Assembly (NCBI GenBank): GCA_036745875.1
Contig: DAIOFH010000038.1
Span: 1-29,923, forward strand
Direction of reading: 5' to 3'
From: DAIOFH01 sp036745875
Lineage (GTDB): Bacteria > Planctomycetota > SZUA-567
DNA: 29,923 nt
Each line of letters begins with the position of its first letter. Within the stretch, counting starts at the first letter, position 1. The translations under genes and the position numbers were made by a program. Positions 23,650 through 29,923 of the stretch are shown piece after piece. Below the pieces are notes generated by a model. The model made no database searches. It saw only the letters and a list, made by a program, of their open reading frames with translations, and was not told where the DNA came from.

Positions 23650-24531
23650 TTACTGAGCCGCATTTTCCTCGACAGTGACCAGATCGTCGTCCGAGGCGTC
23701 GGAAAGGTCGTCCGTTTCAGACGGCGGCGCAGGCATGATGTCGACGGAAAGCCCCTCGGGCAAAATCGCCCCTGCGGTGGGCGCTGCGGCGGGCATCACC
23801 TTGGGTTCGGGATGGGTATAGCCCTGCAGCTTGTCGTTGACGGCTAGAAGTGAGAATTCGGCGGCCAGCACGACGGACTGGGGCCAGTAGCTGAAACGGT
23901 TCTGCGACTGGGCCATGATGTTCGTATAGGCATTCTGCGCTTCGATCAATTTCTGCTCGCGGGCGGAACCTTCGAGCGAGTCGGCTTCGCGCTCGTAAAT
24001 TTGGGCGATGGTGATGGCGGCTTCCGGAAGGGTTGCCCCGCCCTGCTTTGAGAGGGGTTCGATTTCCGCCTTGGCTTCTGCCACGCGGTCAAGGTTCAGG
24101 AGAAGCTGTCCGAGGGCGAGGCGCATGCGGGGGACGAAAGCATGCCTGGGGTTCTGCCTGATGAACTCGCGGGCGGCTTTTTCGGCCGCATCGAAGTCGT
24201 TGTCCTTGAGCGCGACGGCAAACTGGTAGACGCGGGCGCTGTCGGCGGCGGAAGAACCGGAGTAGCTGCGGGCCACGTCGCCGAAGGCGGCGAGGGCGTC
24301 GCTTTCCGGCTTGGTGAAGGTATCGACCTGTGCCTGGAAAAGGGCGCGTTCCGAGGCGGCCTTTGCTTCGCCGGCATTACGGCGCATGACCAGGAACACC
24401 GCGATGAAGGCCACAACCACGATGACGACGGCGATGACGATATTCCTGATTTTCCCGGCATTGTCCGTGACCTGCTTCGCGAGGCGCTGGCTCACCGAGG
24501 AAAGATCATCCTTTTCTTTTTTCTCCGCCAT
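23650..24531 (-). CDS. membrane-anchored TPR-like protein
   Basis: A 293-residue protein with a charged cytoplasmic N-terminus, one membrane segment (about 29-50, NIVIAVVIVVVAFIAVFLVM) and a helical region of about 200 residues with degenerate tetratricopeptide-type pairs (for example AAEKAAREFIRQNPRHAFVP and LALGQLLLNLDRVAEAKAEI). It ends in an acidic Pro/Ala-rich tail (SETDDLSDASDDD). The topology matches YfgM-like and other TPR_21-type proteins, which act as periplasmic scaffolds or chaperone partners. I chose the ATG at 24531 because GGGA lies about nine bases upstream and upstream ATGs lack a site. A specific role cannot be assigned. Confidence 0.8.
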   Translation of the reverse strand: MAEKKEKDDLSSVSQRLAKQVTDNAGKIRNIVIAVVIVVVAFIAVFLVMRRNAGEAKAASERALFQAQVDTFTKPESDALAAFGDVARSYSGSSAADSARVYQFAVALKDNDFDAAEKAAREFIRQNPRHAFVPRMRLALGQLLLNLDRVAEAKAEIEPLSKQGGATLPEAAITIAQIYEREADSLEGSAREQKLIEAQNAYTNIMAQSQNRFSYWPQSVVLAAEFSLLAVNDKLQGYTHPEPKVMPAAAPTAGAILPEGLSVDIMPAPPSETDDLSDASDDDLVTVEENAAQ

Positions 24532-24633
24532 AACGGCAATTCCCATAGTCAGAAGGCGAAAGGGACGGCGTCCACCCGCGCGGAATGGCGCGGGAAATGC
24601 CGTAATATCCCCCAAAAAACATCATAAAACAAC

Positions 24634-24665
24634 CGAGCCGCAATCCTTTGAAGGTTCGCGGCTCG
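24634..24665 (-). terminator. terminator of the flagellar operon
   Basis: CGAGCCGC and GCGGCTCG form an 8-bp outer stem with an inner AACCTT/AAGGATT pairing. On the minus strand GTTGTTTTATGATGTTTTTT follows. It lies 110 bases past the flgN stop. Confidence 0.7.
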
Positions 24666-24774
24666 CCATCAACGTCACGCAATTATAAGGGACAATCCTT
24701 TCAGGTCAAGCATCTTTCCTGTCGGGTTGTTGAAAGTTTGTCATACATTAAACCGGCGGAAGAGAATCCCGATA

Positions 24775-25293
24775 TCACGCGTTTCGATCCAGGAGCGAGG
24801 GTCCGCCATGGCCGCGTTTGCCGTCCTTGCCGTAGGTCGTTTCCGGATGGGCGGCTTCGTTCACCGCCTTGAGGAACGAATTGACGTGTTCGAGACTGGC
24901 CTTGAGGAGCTCGGCGTTGTGCCGCGTCTTTTTGCGGCATTCTTCGATGACGGCCTTGAGTTCCGTCCGGACCTTGTTCATTTTGGCGCGGTCCGCTTCC
25001 GGAAGCTTCTCGATAAGGTCCTTGAGCTTGTCCGCCTCATCCTTTAGCCCGAGTCCGCGTTTCACCAGGGGCATTATGGCCAAGCGCTTCTGTTCCTCTT
25101 CCTCTATGGAGACGACCAGCTTCTTTTCCTCGGCGACGGATTGTTCCAGTTCCTCGAGGTTGCCGTTGATGATGCTTTGCCGTTTTCTTTCCGCCACTTC
25201 CAGCATGGAGCGATGCAACGCGGTCTGCCGCGTCAGGGTCGCGTCCAGCATGCCGACAGCCCGTTTCAAGGCTGCTTCATTCTCTACACTCAT
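24775..25293 (-). CDS. flgN: flagellar export chaperone FlgN
   Basis: A 172-residue, highly helical, charged protein with long coiled-coil stretches (about 5-135) and a flexible Gly/Lys-rich tail. FlgN is the cytoplasmic chaperone for the hook-filament junction proteins FlgK and FlgL. Sequence identity in this family is low; the call rests on length, the pattern of an N-terminal helix pair with LEELEQSVAEEKKLV, and position right after the rod-binding flgJ gene. flgK and flgL do not follow here, since a terminator does. AAAGGG precedes the ATG. Confidence 0.82.
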   Translation of the reverse strand: MSVENEAALKRAVGMLDATLTRQTALHRSMLEVAERKRQSIINGNLEELEQSVAEEKKLVVSIEEEEQKRLAIMPLVKRGLGLKDEADKLKDLIEKLPEADRAKMNKVRTELKAVIEECRKKTRHNAELLKASLEHVNSFLKAVNEAAHPETTYGKDGKRGHGGPSLLDRNA

Positions 25294-25335
25294 GGCAAAG
25301 CCCTTTCACTCCATTGTACCTCTTATACCTCTATT

Positions 25336-25803
25336 TTACATCCCGACGCTGGCAACGCCGGGGATTTCCTGCGCTTCTGCACCGCTGCCAGCCGTGGAAT
25401 TCGCGTCTTCGGCGGACTGTACCCGCGCCTTCGAAGCGAGTGACTGATATACAAGATCCGTCAAGCCGTATCCGCTGCCCTTCGACAGGGTGGTGGAATA
25501 TTCCTGGTCAAGCATCTGTTGGAAAAACTTCTCCCCGTTGTCGCCGTGCATCTCGGGGTTTTCCTGTACGGTCGCGCGCATCGATTTCATGACTTCGTTC
25601 ATGAAAACCGAGACGAACTCCTCGGCGACGCCGCGGAGCTTCGCGTCTTCCACCTTGCCGCTGTCGGCTGACGAGCGCGCGGCGGAGCCGGCGAGTTCCT
25701 GCGCCTCCTCCCGCTCGACCTTGCGCTGCTGGGAGCTCCTGTTCATGGTCCCGAGCCCGCCGACGTTCATCCCGTTTCCGTAAGCAATATCAAGTACGCT
25801 CAT
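25336..25803 (-). CDS. flgJ: FlgJ-type rod-binding protein, no muramidase domain
   Basis: A 155-residue protein holding only the rod-binding domain of FlgJ, which caps the growing rod in the periplasm. The hallmark is EEFVSVFMNEVMKSMRATVQ followed by GEKFFQQMLDQEYSTTLSKG and YGLTDLVYQSL. The C-terminal glucosaminidase domain of enterobacterial FlgJ is missing, as in many non-enteric bacteria, so a separate cell-wall hydrolase must open the peptidoglycan. AAGGAG six bases before the ATG at 25803 decides the start; the frame is open farther up into flgI but without a site. It begins 13 bases after flgI. Confidence 0.88.
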   Translation of the reverse strand: MSVLDIAYGNGMNVGGLGTMNRSSQQRKVEREEAQELAGSAARSSADSGKVEDAKLRGVAEEFVSVFMNEVMKSMRATVQENPEMHGDNGEKFFQQMLDQEYSTTLSKGSGYGLTDLVYQSLASKARVQSAEDANSTAGSGAEAQEIPGVASVGM

Positions 25804-25816
25804 CGTATGCTCCTTG

Positions 25817-26905
25817 CTACTGGCCGATAAATTCGGCGTTGATCGCGCCTGCGGCGCGCAGTTCTTCAAACATGGTTATAATCTGTTCCGTCCCCAGACC
25901 CATGGCGTTCAGGGTGTCTATGAGACTCTGGAGGTCGGCGTAGGTGCCGGGACCGTCAAGCTCTACAAGGTTCCTTGGGGTGTCGTTCTCGAGGACATAG
26001 CGCGGCGGCTGGTCATCCTGTTCCGGCTGGACGGTGACGGTCTTGTCCTGGAGGCTGACGACCGCGTTGTTGACCCTGATGTCGCCGGTAACGACGATGG
26101 AATTCCTGGAACGGTTGACGACGATCCTGGCCGGGCGGTCAATGGCGACGGGGACCGCCAGGATCTGCGCGATATACCGCGACTGGTCAAACATGTGCTC
26201 TCCGGGGATGCGGATAAGAACTTGCCCCGCGTCCTTGGCCCAGGCGACGGGCTGCGTCGGCGCAGCTTCCGCAAACATTGTCGTTTCCTGAAGATAAGGG
26301 TTCAGGGACGGAGTCTGGTTAATCTGCCTGGCGATGGCAACCGAATCCGCATAATTGGCGCGCTTCAGGTTGAGGCGCAGGAATCCATCGTCGGACACCA
26401 CCTTGCCGAACGGATAAGGGGTATATTGCATCGCACCGGAAGACGTGCCGGCCGGAATGACGCCGCGGGTCTTGACACCGGTGCCGACGATAACCTGCCC
26501 CGTCGCCCGTGCGTATAGTTCGCCGTCGCCGCCGAAGAGGTCGGCCTTCAACAGTTCGCCGCCGGTGAGATCCTTGGCGTCGCCAAGACTGGTGACGGTG
26601 ACGGCAAACTTCTGGCCGGGACGGGAATAGGCGGGCATCTCCGCAGTGACGCGGACAAAGGCGATGTTCCCGGAAGCGAGGTTGCTGGCGTCGAAATCAT
26701 GGGAGTTGTTGCTGAGGTATTTCCTGAGCATTGCCAGGGCGGCGTCCTTTTTGTCGCCGGTGCTGGGAAGGCCGGTGACGATACCGATACCCTCAAGCTG
26801 CACCGGGGGAGCGCCTTGAATGGTGACGAGTTCCCGCACCGCTTCCGCCCTGGCGGGCATGGCGAGCGAGAGAACCGCCAGTAGTGTCAATAAGAACGCA
26901 CGCAT
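25817..26905 (-). CDS. flgI: flagellar P-ring protein FlgI
   Basis: A 362-residue secreted protein that polymerises into the periplasmic P ring around the rod. The signal peptide covers 1-20 (MRAFLLTLLAVLSLAMPARA). Typical features are the early GIGIVTGLPSTGDK, MLRKYLSNNS, the ARATGQVIVGTG segment, VVNRSRNSIVVTGDIRVNNA and the C-terminal LVELDGPGTYADLQSLIDTL followed by ALGL-like NAMGLGTEQII. Length is normal for the family. Two cysteines present in E. coli FlgI are absent, so no internal disulfide is needed. AAAGGG seven bases before the ATG supports the start. Confidence 0.95.
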   Translation of the reverse strand: MRAFLLTLLAVLSLAMPARAEAVRELVTIQGAPPVQLEGIGIVTGLPSTGDKKDAALAMLRKYLSNNSHDFDASNLASGNIAFVRVTAEMPAYSRPGQKFAVTVTSLGDAKDLTGGELLKADLFGGDGELYARATGQVIVGTGVKTRGVIPAGTSSGAMQYTPYPFGKVVSDDGFLRLNLKRANYADSVAIARQINQTPSLNPYLQETTMFAEAAPTQPVAWAKDAGQVLIRIPGEHMFDQSRYIAQILAVPVAIDRPARIVVNRSRNSIVVTGDIRVNNAVVSLQDKTVTVQPEQDDQPPRYVLENDTPRNLVELDGPGTYADLQSLIDTLNAMGLGTEQIITMFEELRAAGAINAEFIGQ

Positions 26906-26975
26906 TCAATTACCCTTTATAGTATGTTTCGCTGTTCCTGTATTTCCTGTCGCCTTTCCCGGCCCAAACCCTTCA

Positions 26976-27725
26976 TCAGAACGGATTGACGAAGTCCAGG
27001 ATCTTGGAACCCCAGCCGCGCTTGTCCATCCGGGACATGGGTCCGCTGCCGGAGTAGCGGATCGACATGTCCATGACGAGTTCCGCCTTTATGCTGCTGT
27101 TGGAATCGAGGTGGTCCGGGTTGACCGTGCCCGTGACGATAAGGGTCTGCACCTCGCCGTTGACGGCCACAGTCTTCCTGGCCTGCACCACCAGATAGCG
27201 GTTCGGCAATACTTCGACAACCGCGCCGGTGAGGGTACTGGTGACGGCCTGCTCGCGCTCGATAGTCGAGTCCGACTTGTGGGCGCGGGAGTTCGAGTAT
27301 TCGAGAGTTGGCGTGCTGCCCCCGGAATTTTCACCGCGCTGGGAGAAGTTCGGGGTCAGCCAGTTGGAAAGCACCATGTTGTTGGACGCATCGCGCTTGA
27401 GGTCGTTGGAACTGGTCAGTTCCGCGCCGGTGGATTCGTTCACGACGATCGTCACGCTGTCATGGACGCGCGACGCCTTTTCCCTGTGATAAACGGGGCG
27501 CGCGCCGAGCATTTTCTTTTTCATGCGCATGGAAAGACGGTATTCATCGGCGGAGACCACGTCAAAGTCGTCGTCGTCGGGGAAATTCCAGTCATCGCCG
27601 TAGTCCATGCTGTTGGCGCGGACAGCGGCAAGAACCATGAAAAACACCATGCCGGTAAAAAACAGTATGCAACGACGCCACAGAACCGCCGTATCAATCT
27701 GCTCCTTGAAATCACCCTTGCGCAT
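26976..27725 (-). CDS. flgH: flagellar L-ring protein FlgH
   Basis: A 249-residue protein that forms the outer-membrane L ring. The FlgH core is clear: VHDSVTIVVNESTGAEL, STLTGAVVEVLPNRYLVVQA, EVQTLIVTGTVNPDHLD and the end GPMSRMDKRGWGSKILDFVN. The N-terminus has a hydrophobic signal (about 17-36, CILFFTGMVFFMVLAAVRAN) but no lipobox cysteine after it; most FlgH proteins are lipoproteins. A long acidic stretch (DYGDDWNFPDDDDFD) follows the signal. I chose the ATG at 27725 because AAAGG is six bases upstream, while the ATG at 27731 abuts that site. Confidence 0.93.
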   Translation of the reverse strand: MRKGDFKEQIDTAVLWRRCILFFTGMVFFMVLAAVRANSMDYGDDWNFPDDDDFDVVSADEYRLSMRMKKKMLGARPVYHREKASRVHDSVTIVVNESTGAELTSSNDLKRDASNNMVLSNWLTPNFSQRGENSGGSTPTLEYSNSRAHKSDSTIEREQAVTSTLTGAVVEVLPNRYLVVQARKTVAVNGEVQTLIVTGTVNPDHLDSNSSIKAELVMDMSIRYSGSGPMSRMDKRGWGSKILDFVNPF

Positions 27726-27789
27726 TGTCATCCTTTCCAGAAGGCGGTCGCAGCCTGAGTCTCCGTACTATTGCTTTTCATGCATCATT

Positions 27790-27815
27790 CGAAAAACGCT
27801 ACAGTTCGTTTTTCG
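27790..27815 (-). other. hairpin with the flgA stop codon in its loop
   Basis: CGAAAAACG and CGTTTTTCG pair perfectly around an eight-base loop that contains the flgA stop (TAG). It may slow ribosomes or protect the flgA message end. Confidence 0.5.
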
Positions 27816-29007
27816 CCTTCGGCAGCGCGGTCACTGTACCCTGTCCTGTTACGCGGGCCTGGTATTTCGCCTTCGACGAGACATCCTCAACATAAATAAG
27901 GTCGCCCAAATTCCCGGTCCCGAGAGCCTTGGCGCTGGCCTGCATCTTCCAGCCTTTTCCCTGCGCTTCGACGACAACCAGGGTGCCGCGCTTGACTGCG
28001 GCGGTCGGCGTGGCATCCGTCGCCAGGATCGGCGTGCCGGGAGACACGTGTTTCTGCATTTCCCTTCCCTCGACCGCCTTGCGGTCCGGGGGGAGGTAGC
28101 TCAGGCCCGATTTCATCTTGACCCGGGTCACCAGGACATCGCGGGGATTAAGGACATCGCCCTTGTACAACGGTTTCGCCGCGACCGGAGCAAGTGCGTA
28201 TACTTCACTGTCAATCGACACTTCTATCGGGTTCAGGCGCTTGCCATCGAAATCCACGACCTTGACGGCAAGAACCGCCCTGCCGGGCACCCGTCCGTCC
28301 AGCGCTTCCTCGACCACGATTTCCCGCGCGTCATCGGGAACGACGGCGTTGACGGAAAGGACCTTGGCCTCCACCTCGACATCGGGACGGCGATAGCGGG
28401 CGGCGATATAGTTCGCTGCGGCGTTGGCAACGCGTTCCTTGGCCGTTTCCGAAGTCAGGGCCAGGGGGTTCCGGGGGCGGGCTGCGGCTGTCGGCATTTC
28501 GCCCATCTGGGGCAAGCTGTCGGCAACATCCCTTGGACCGGGCATCTCGGGGTTTTTCCTGACGGTCGCGGGCGAGGTATCCCGCGCCAAACGGCTGCGA
28601 TCTTCCTTCACAAGCTGTTCGGCCATGAACGGCTTCACGTAACCTGGCGTTCCCTCGTCCGCAAAGGCATCCTGACCGCGGGAGGAAGGAACGCCGTTTC
28701 CGGAGACGCGCACAACGTCATTGCCGGTAAAACTGACCTGCGTGTGCAATCCCATCTCGTAAATCCGGTGTTCGATCTCCCAGCGGGTGATTTCGACCAC
28801 CTGTCCACGCGGCGGTGTTGGCCCAAGAATAGTTTTCGACACCTCTAACGCCAATTCCTTGGGTCCCTCTACTCTGGCTATATCACAGATACGGACATAA
28901 TTACCGGTAGCTTCTGCCTGCTGACGGACAATGACAACAACCTCCGCCCAGGCGGGAGTCTGGGTAAACAACAGCATAAATAAGGAGATAAGTGTGATCT
29001 TACGCAT
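27799..29007 (-). CDS. flgA: P-ring assembly chaperone FlgA, long form
   Basis: A 402-residue periplasmic chaperone for FlgI. A signal peptide (1-20, ending TPAWA) is followed by an N-terminal region (VRICDIARVEGPKELALEVS), a poorly conserved insert of about 90 residues rich in Pro, Arg and Asp (about 105-190), and the SAF-type C-terminal half (PLYKGDVLNPRDVLVTRVKM, then GTPILATDATPTAAVKRGTL, VVVEAQGKGWKMQASAKALG and the end of the fold). E. coli FlgA has 219 residues, so this form is nearly twice as long. GGAGAA before the ATG at 29007 decides the start. It is the first visible gene of the flagellar operon. Confidence 0.9.
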   Translation of the reverse strand: MRKITLISLFMLLFTQTPAWAEVVVIVRQQAEATGNYVRICDIARVEGPKELALEVSKTILGPTPPRGQVVEITRWEIEHRIYEMGLHTQVSFTGNDVVRVSGNGVPSSRGQDAFADEGTPGYVKPFMAEQLVKEDRSRLARDTSPATVRKNPEMPGPRDVADSLPQMGEMPTAAARPRNPLALTSETAKERVANAAANYIAARYRRPDVEVEAKVLSVNAVVPDDAREIVVEEALDGRVPGRAVLAVKVVDFDGKRLNPIEVSIDSEVYALAPVAAKPLYKGDVLNPRDVLVTRVKMKSGLSYLPPDRKAVEGREMQKHVSPGTPILATDATPTAAVKRGTLVVVEAQGKGWKMQASAKALGTGNLGDLIYVEDVSSKAKYQARVTGQGTVTALPKAKNEL

Positions 29008-29036
29008 TTTTGTTCTCCTCTGGCGGTACTGGGTAC

Positions 29037-29052
29037 GCAAAACCATTGCCAA
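29037..29052 (-). promoter_or_regulatory. putative sigma-54 (-24/-12) promoter of flgA
   Basis: On the minus strand TTGGCA (29052-29047), six bases, then TTGC (29040-29037) gives the GG-N10-GC spacing of sigma-54 promoters. The predicted start near 29025 leaves a leader of about 18 nt that just holds the flgA ribosome-binding site. Confidence 0.55.
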
Positions 29053-29259
29053 TACGCCTATCGCCTTTCAACACCTTTCATAAATAGTTATCGGCCATTG
29101 TTCCGAAGAAAATTGAGTCTTTTTGCTTTCTTTTTATCTGGTGGGATGTTTTTTTCTTGCGAAACAAGTTTGATAGTTCAAAATCGTTTATACGTTAGAA
29201 GGCAGCGTTTATTTCGCGCTGCACCAATTTGTAACCCACGTCATAAAGGAATAACACAA

Positions 29260-29892
29260 ATGTTTACTGGAAAAACGCTTATAGTTCTCGCATGCGTGTT
29301 CGCGCTCAGCTCCGTAGTTGTCAAAGCCGCGGAAACGATCAAGCTTCCCGCTCCCAAGACCACAGGCGGCGGCGACCTGTTCGCGGCGATTGAAAAACGC
29401 GGCTCCGGCACTGCCTTCAAGGGAAAAGTGACTGACGATGAACTGGCGACAATCCTTTGGGCCGCGACCGGACGCAACCGTGCCAATAACGGCTGGACCG
29501 TGCCGATGGCCATGGGCCGCGCGCCATATGCGAAAATCTACGTGGTCGGTGAAAACGGCACCTTCCTTTACGATTGGGAAAACCACTCCCTGATCAAGGT
29601 GATCGCGGACGATATCAGGGGCGATGTCGGCATGCAGGGTTTTGTCAAAAATTCCTATTACATACTCCTGTTCACCACAAACGACTCGGAAATCAAGAAA
29701 TTGAATGCCAGCCTGGTCGGCGAACTGGGCGGCTATGCCGTCGGCGCGATGAGCGAACATGTCTACCTCGCCGCCGGGGCGTTCGACCTCAAAACCCGGT
29801 TCATCATGTCGGTGAACAAGGATGAGGCGAGGAAACTGCTTTCTTTGCCGAAAGAGGAAACGCCGCACTGCATCATGACGCTTGGCAGGTAA
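29260..29892 (+). CDS. secreted nitroreductase-fold (SagB/ThcOx-like) protein
   Basis: A 210-residue protein with a signal peptide (1-23, LIVLACVFALSSVVVKA) followed by a nitroreductase-like domain. Evidence is the start DLFAAIEKRGSGTAFKGKVT, the hallmark LATILWAATGRNRANNGWTV, a middle AKIYVVGENGTFLYDWENH and the end LLSLPKEETPHCIMTLG, which matches the usual LGLP...P...LG close of the SagB-type family. These enzymes bind FMN and reduce or oxidise small molecules; the usual Arg-Arg/Ser FMN-phosphate motif is reduced to KRGS here. Export is unusual for an FMN enzyme. AAGGA nine bases before the ATG fits. It is divergent from flgA; no partner gene is visible. Confidence 0.82.
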   Translation: MFTGKTLIVLACVFALSSVVVKAAETIKLPAPKTTGGGDLFAAIEKRGSGTAFKGKVTDDELATILWAATGRNRANNGWTVPMAMGRAPYAKIYVVGENGTFLYDWENHSLIKVIADDIRGDVGMQGFVKNSYYILLFTTNDSEIKKLNASLVGELGGYAVGAMSEHVYLAAGAFDLKTRFIMSVNKDEARKLLSLPKEETPHCIMTLGR

Positions 29893-29923
29893 TTCGCCGG
29901 GTGGAAAGAGTTGCGCATTGAAT

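Overview
The window looks like a chromosomal segment of a Gram-negative, flagellated bacterium. Signs of an outer membrane and periplasm are the flagellar L-ring and P-ring genes (flgH, flgI), the ring-assembly chaperone flgA, a DsbD-type thiol reductase and two ABC importers, one with its periplasmic binding protein in the window. Coding DNA is GC-rich and the intergenic DNA is markedly AT-rich. The phylum cannot be fixed from the sequence alone. A PheT that lacks the N-terminal tRNA-binding (EMAP-like) domain, an L-ring protein without a visible lipobox and a likely sigma-54 promoter before flgA would fit the PVC group (Planctomycetota/Lentisphaerota) or a deltaproteobacterial-type lineage; this is inference.

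Region 1 (1-8066, minus strand) is one catabolic operon. A near-consensus promoter at 8039-8066 is followed at once by a perfect inverted repeat that looks like an operator, then by a leader of about 380 nt. The gene order is a SorC-family regulator, an FGGY sugar kinase, a D-2-hydroxyacid dehydrogenase, two MalF/MalG-type permeases and two different ABC ATPases; the last is cut by the window edge. The substrate is unknown, probably a sugar or polyol that is imported, phosphorylated and oxidised or reduced. No binding protein for this importer is visible; it may lie beyond base 1.

Region 2 (8554-12741, plus strand) holds an orphan 68-aa protein, a LysM membrane protein paired with a HAD phosphatase/phosphoglucomutase-like enzyme, and a DsbD/ScsB-type reductase that ends in a clean terminator. 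Next comes a gene-free stretch with a long imperfect palindrome (about 250 bp) carrying a G10 run.

Region 3 (13312-19572) is a ytfQ-ytfR-ytfT-yjfF importer operon (galactofuranose-type furanose uptake in E. coli, same gene order) on the minus strand, with a divergent AraC-family regulator.

Region 4 (19967-24531, minus strand) is housekeeping: a TPR-like membrane protein, rpsT, then pheS-pheT with an attenuator-like hairpin just before pheS. Region 5 (24634-29007, minus strand) is the flagellar operon flgA-flgH-flgI-flgJ(rod-binding only)-flgN, closed by a terminator. A secreted nitroreductase-fold protein is divergent from flgA at the right edge.

Notable non-coding structure: three spacers inside the two transporter operons are filled by inverted pairs of short iterated AT-rich units, each abutting or containing the stop codon of the upstream gene. 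No tRNA, rRNA, CRISPR array or transposase was seen.
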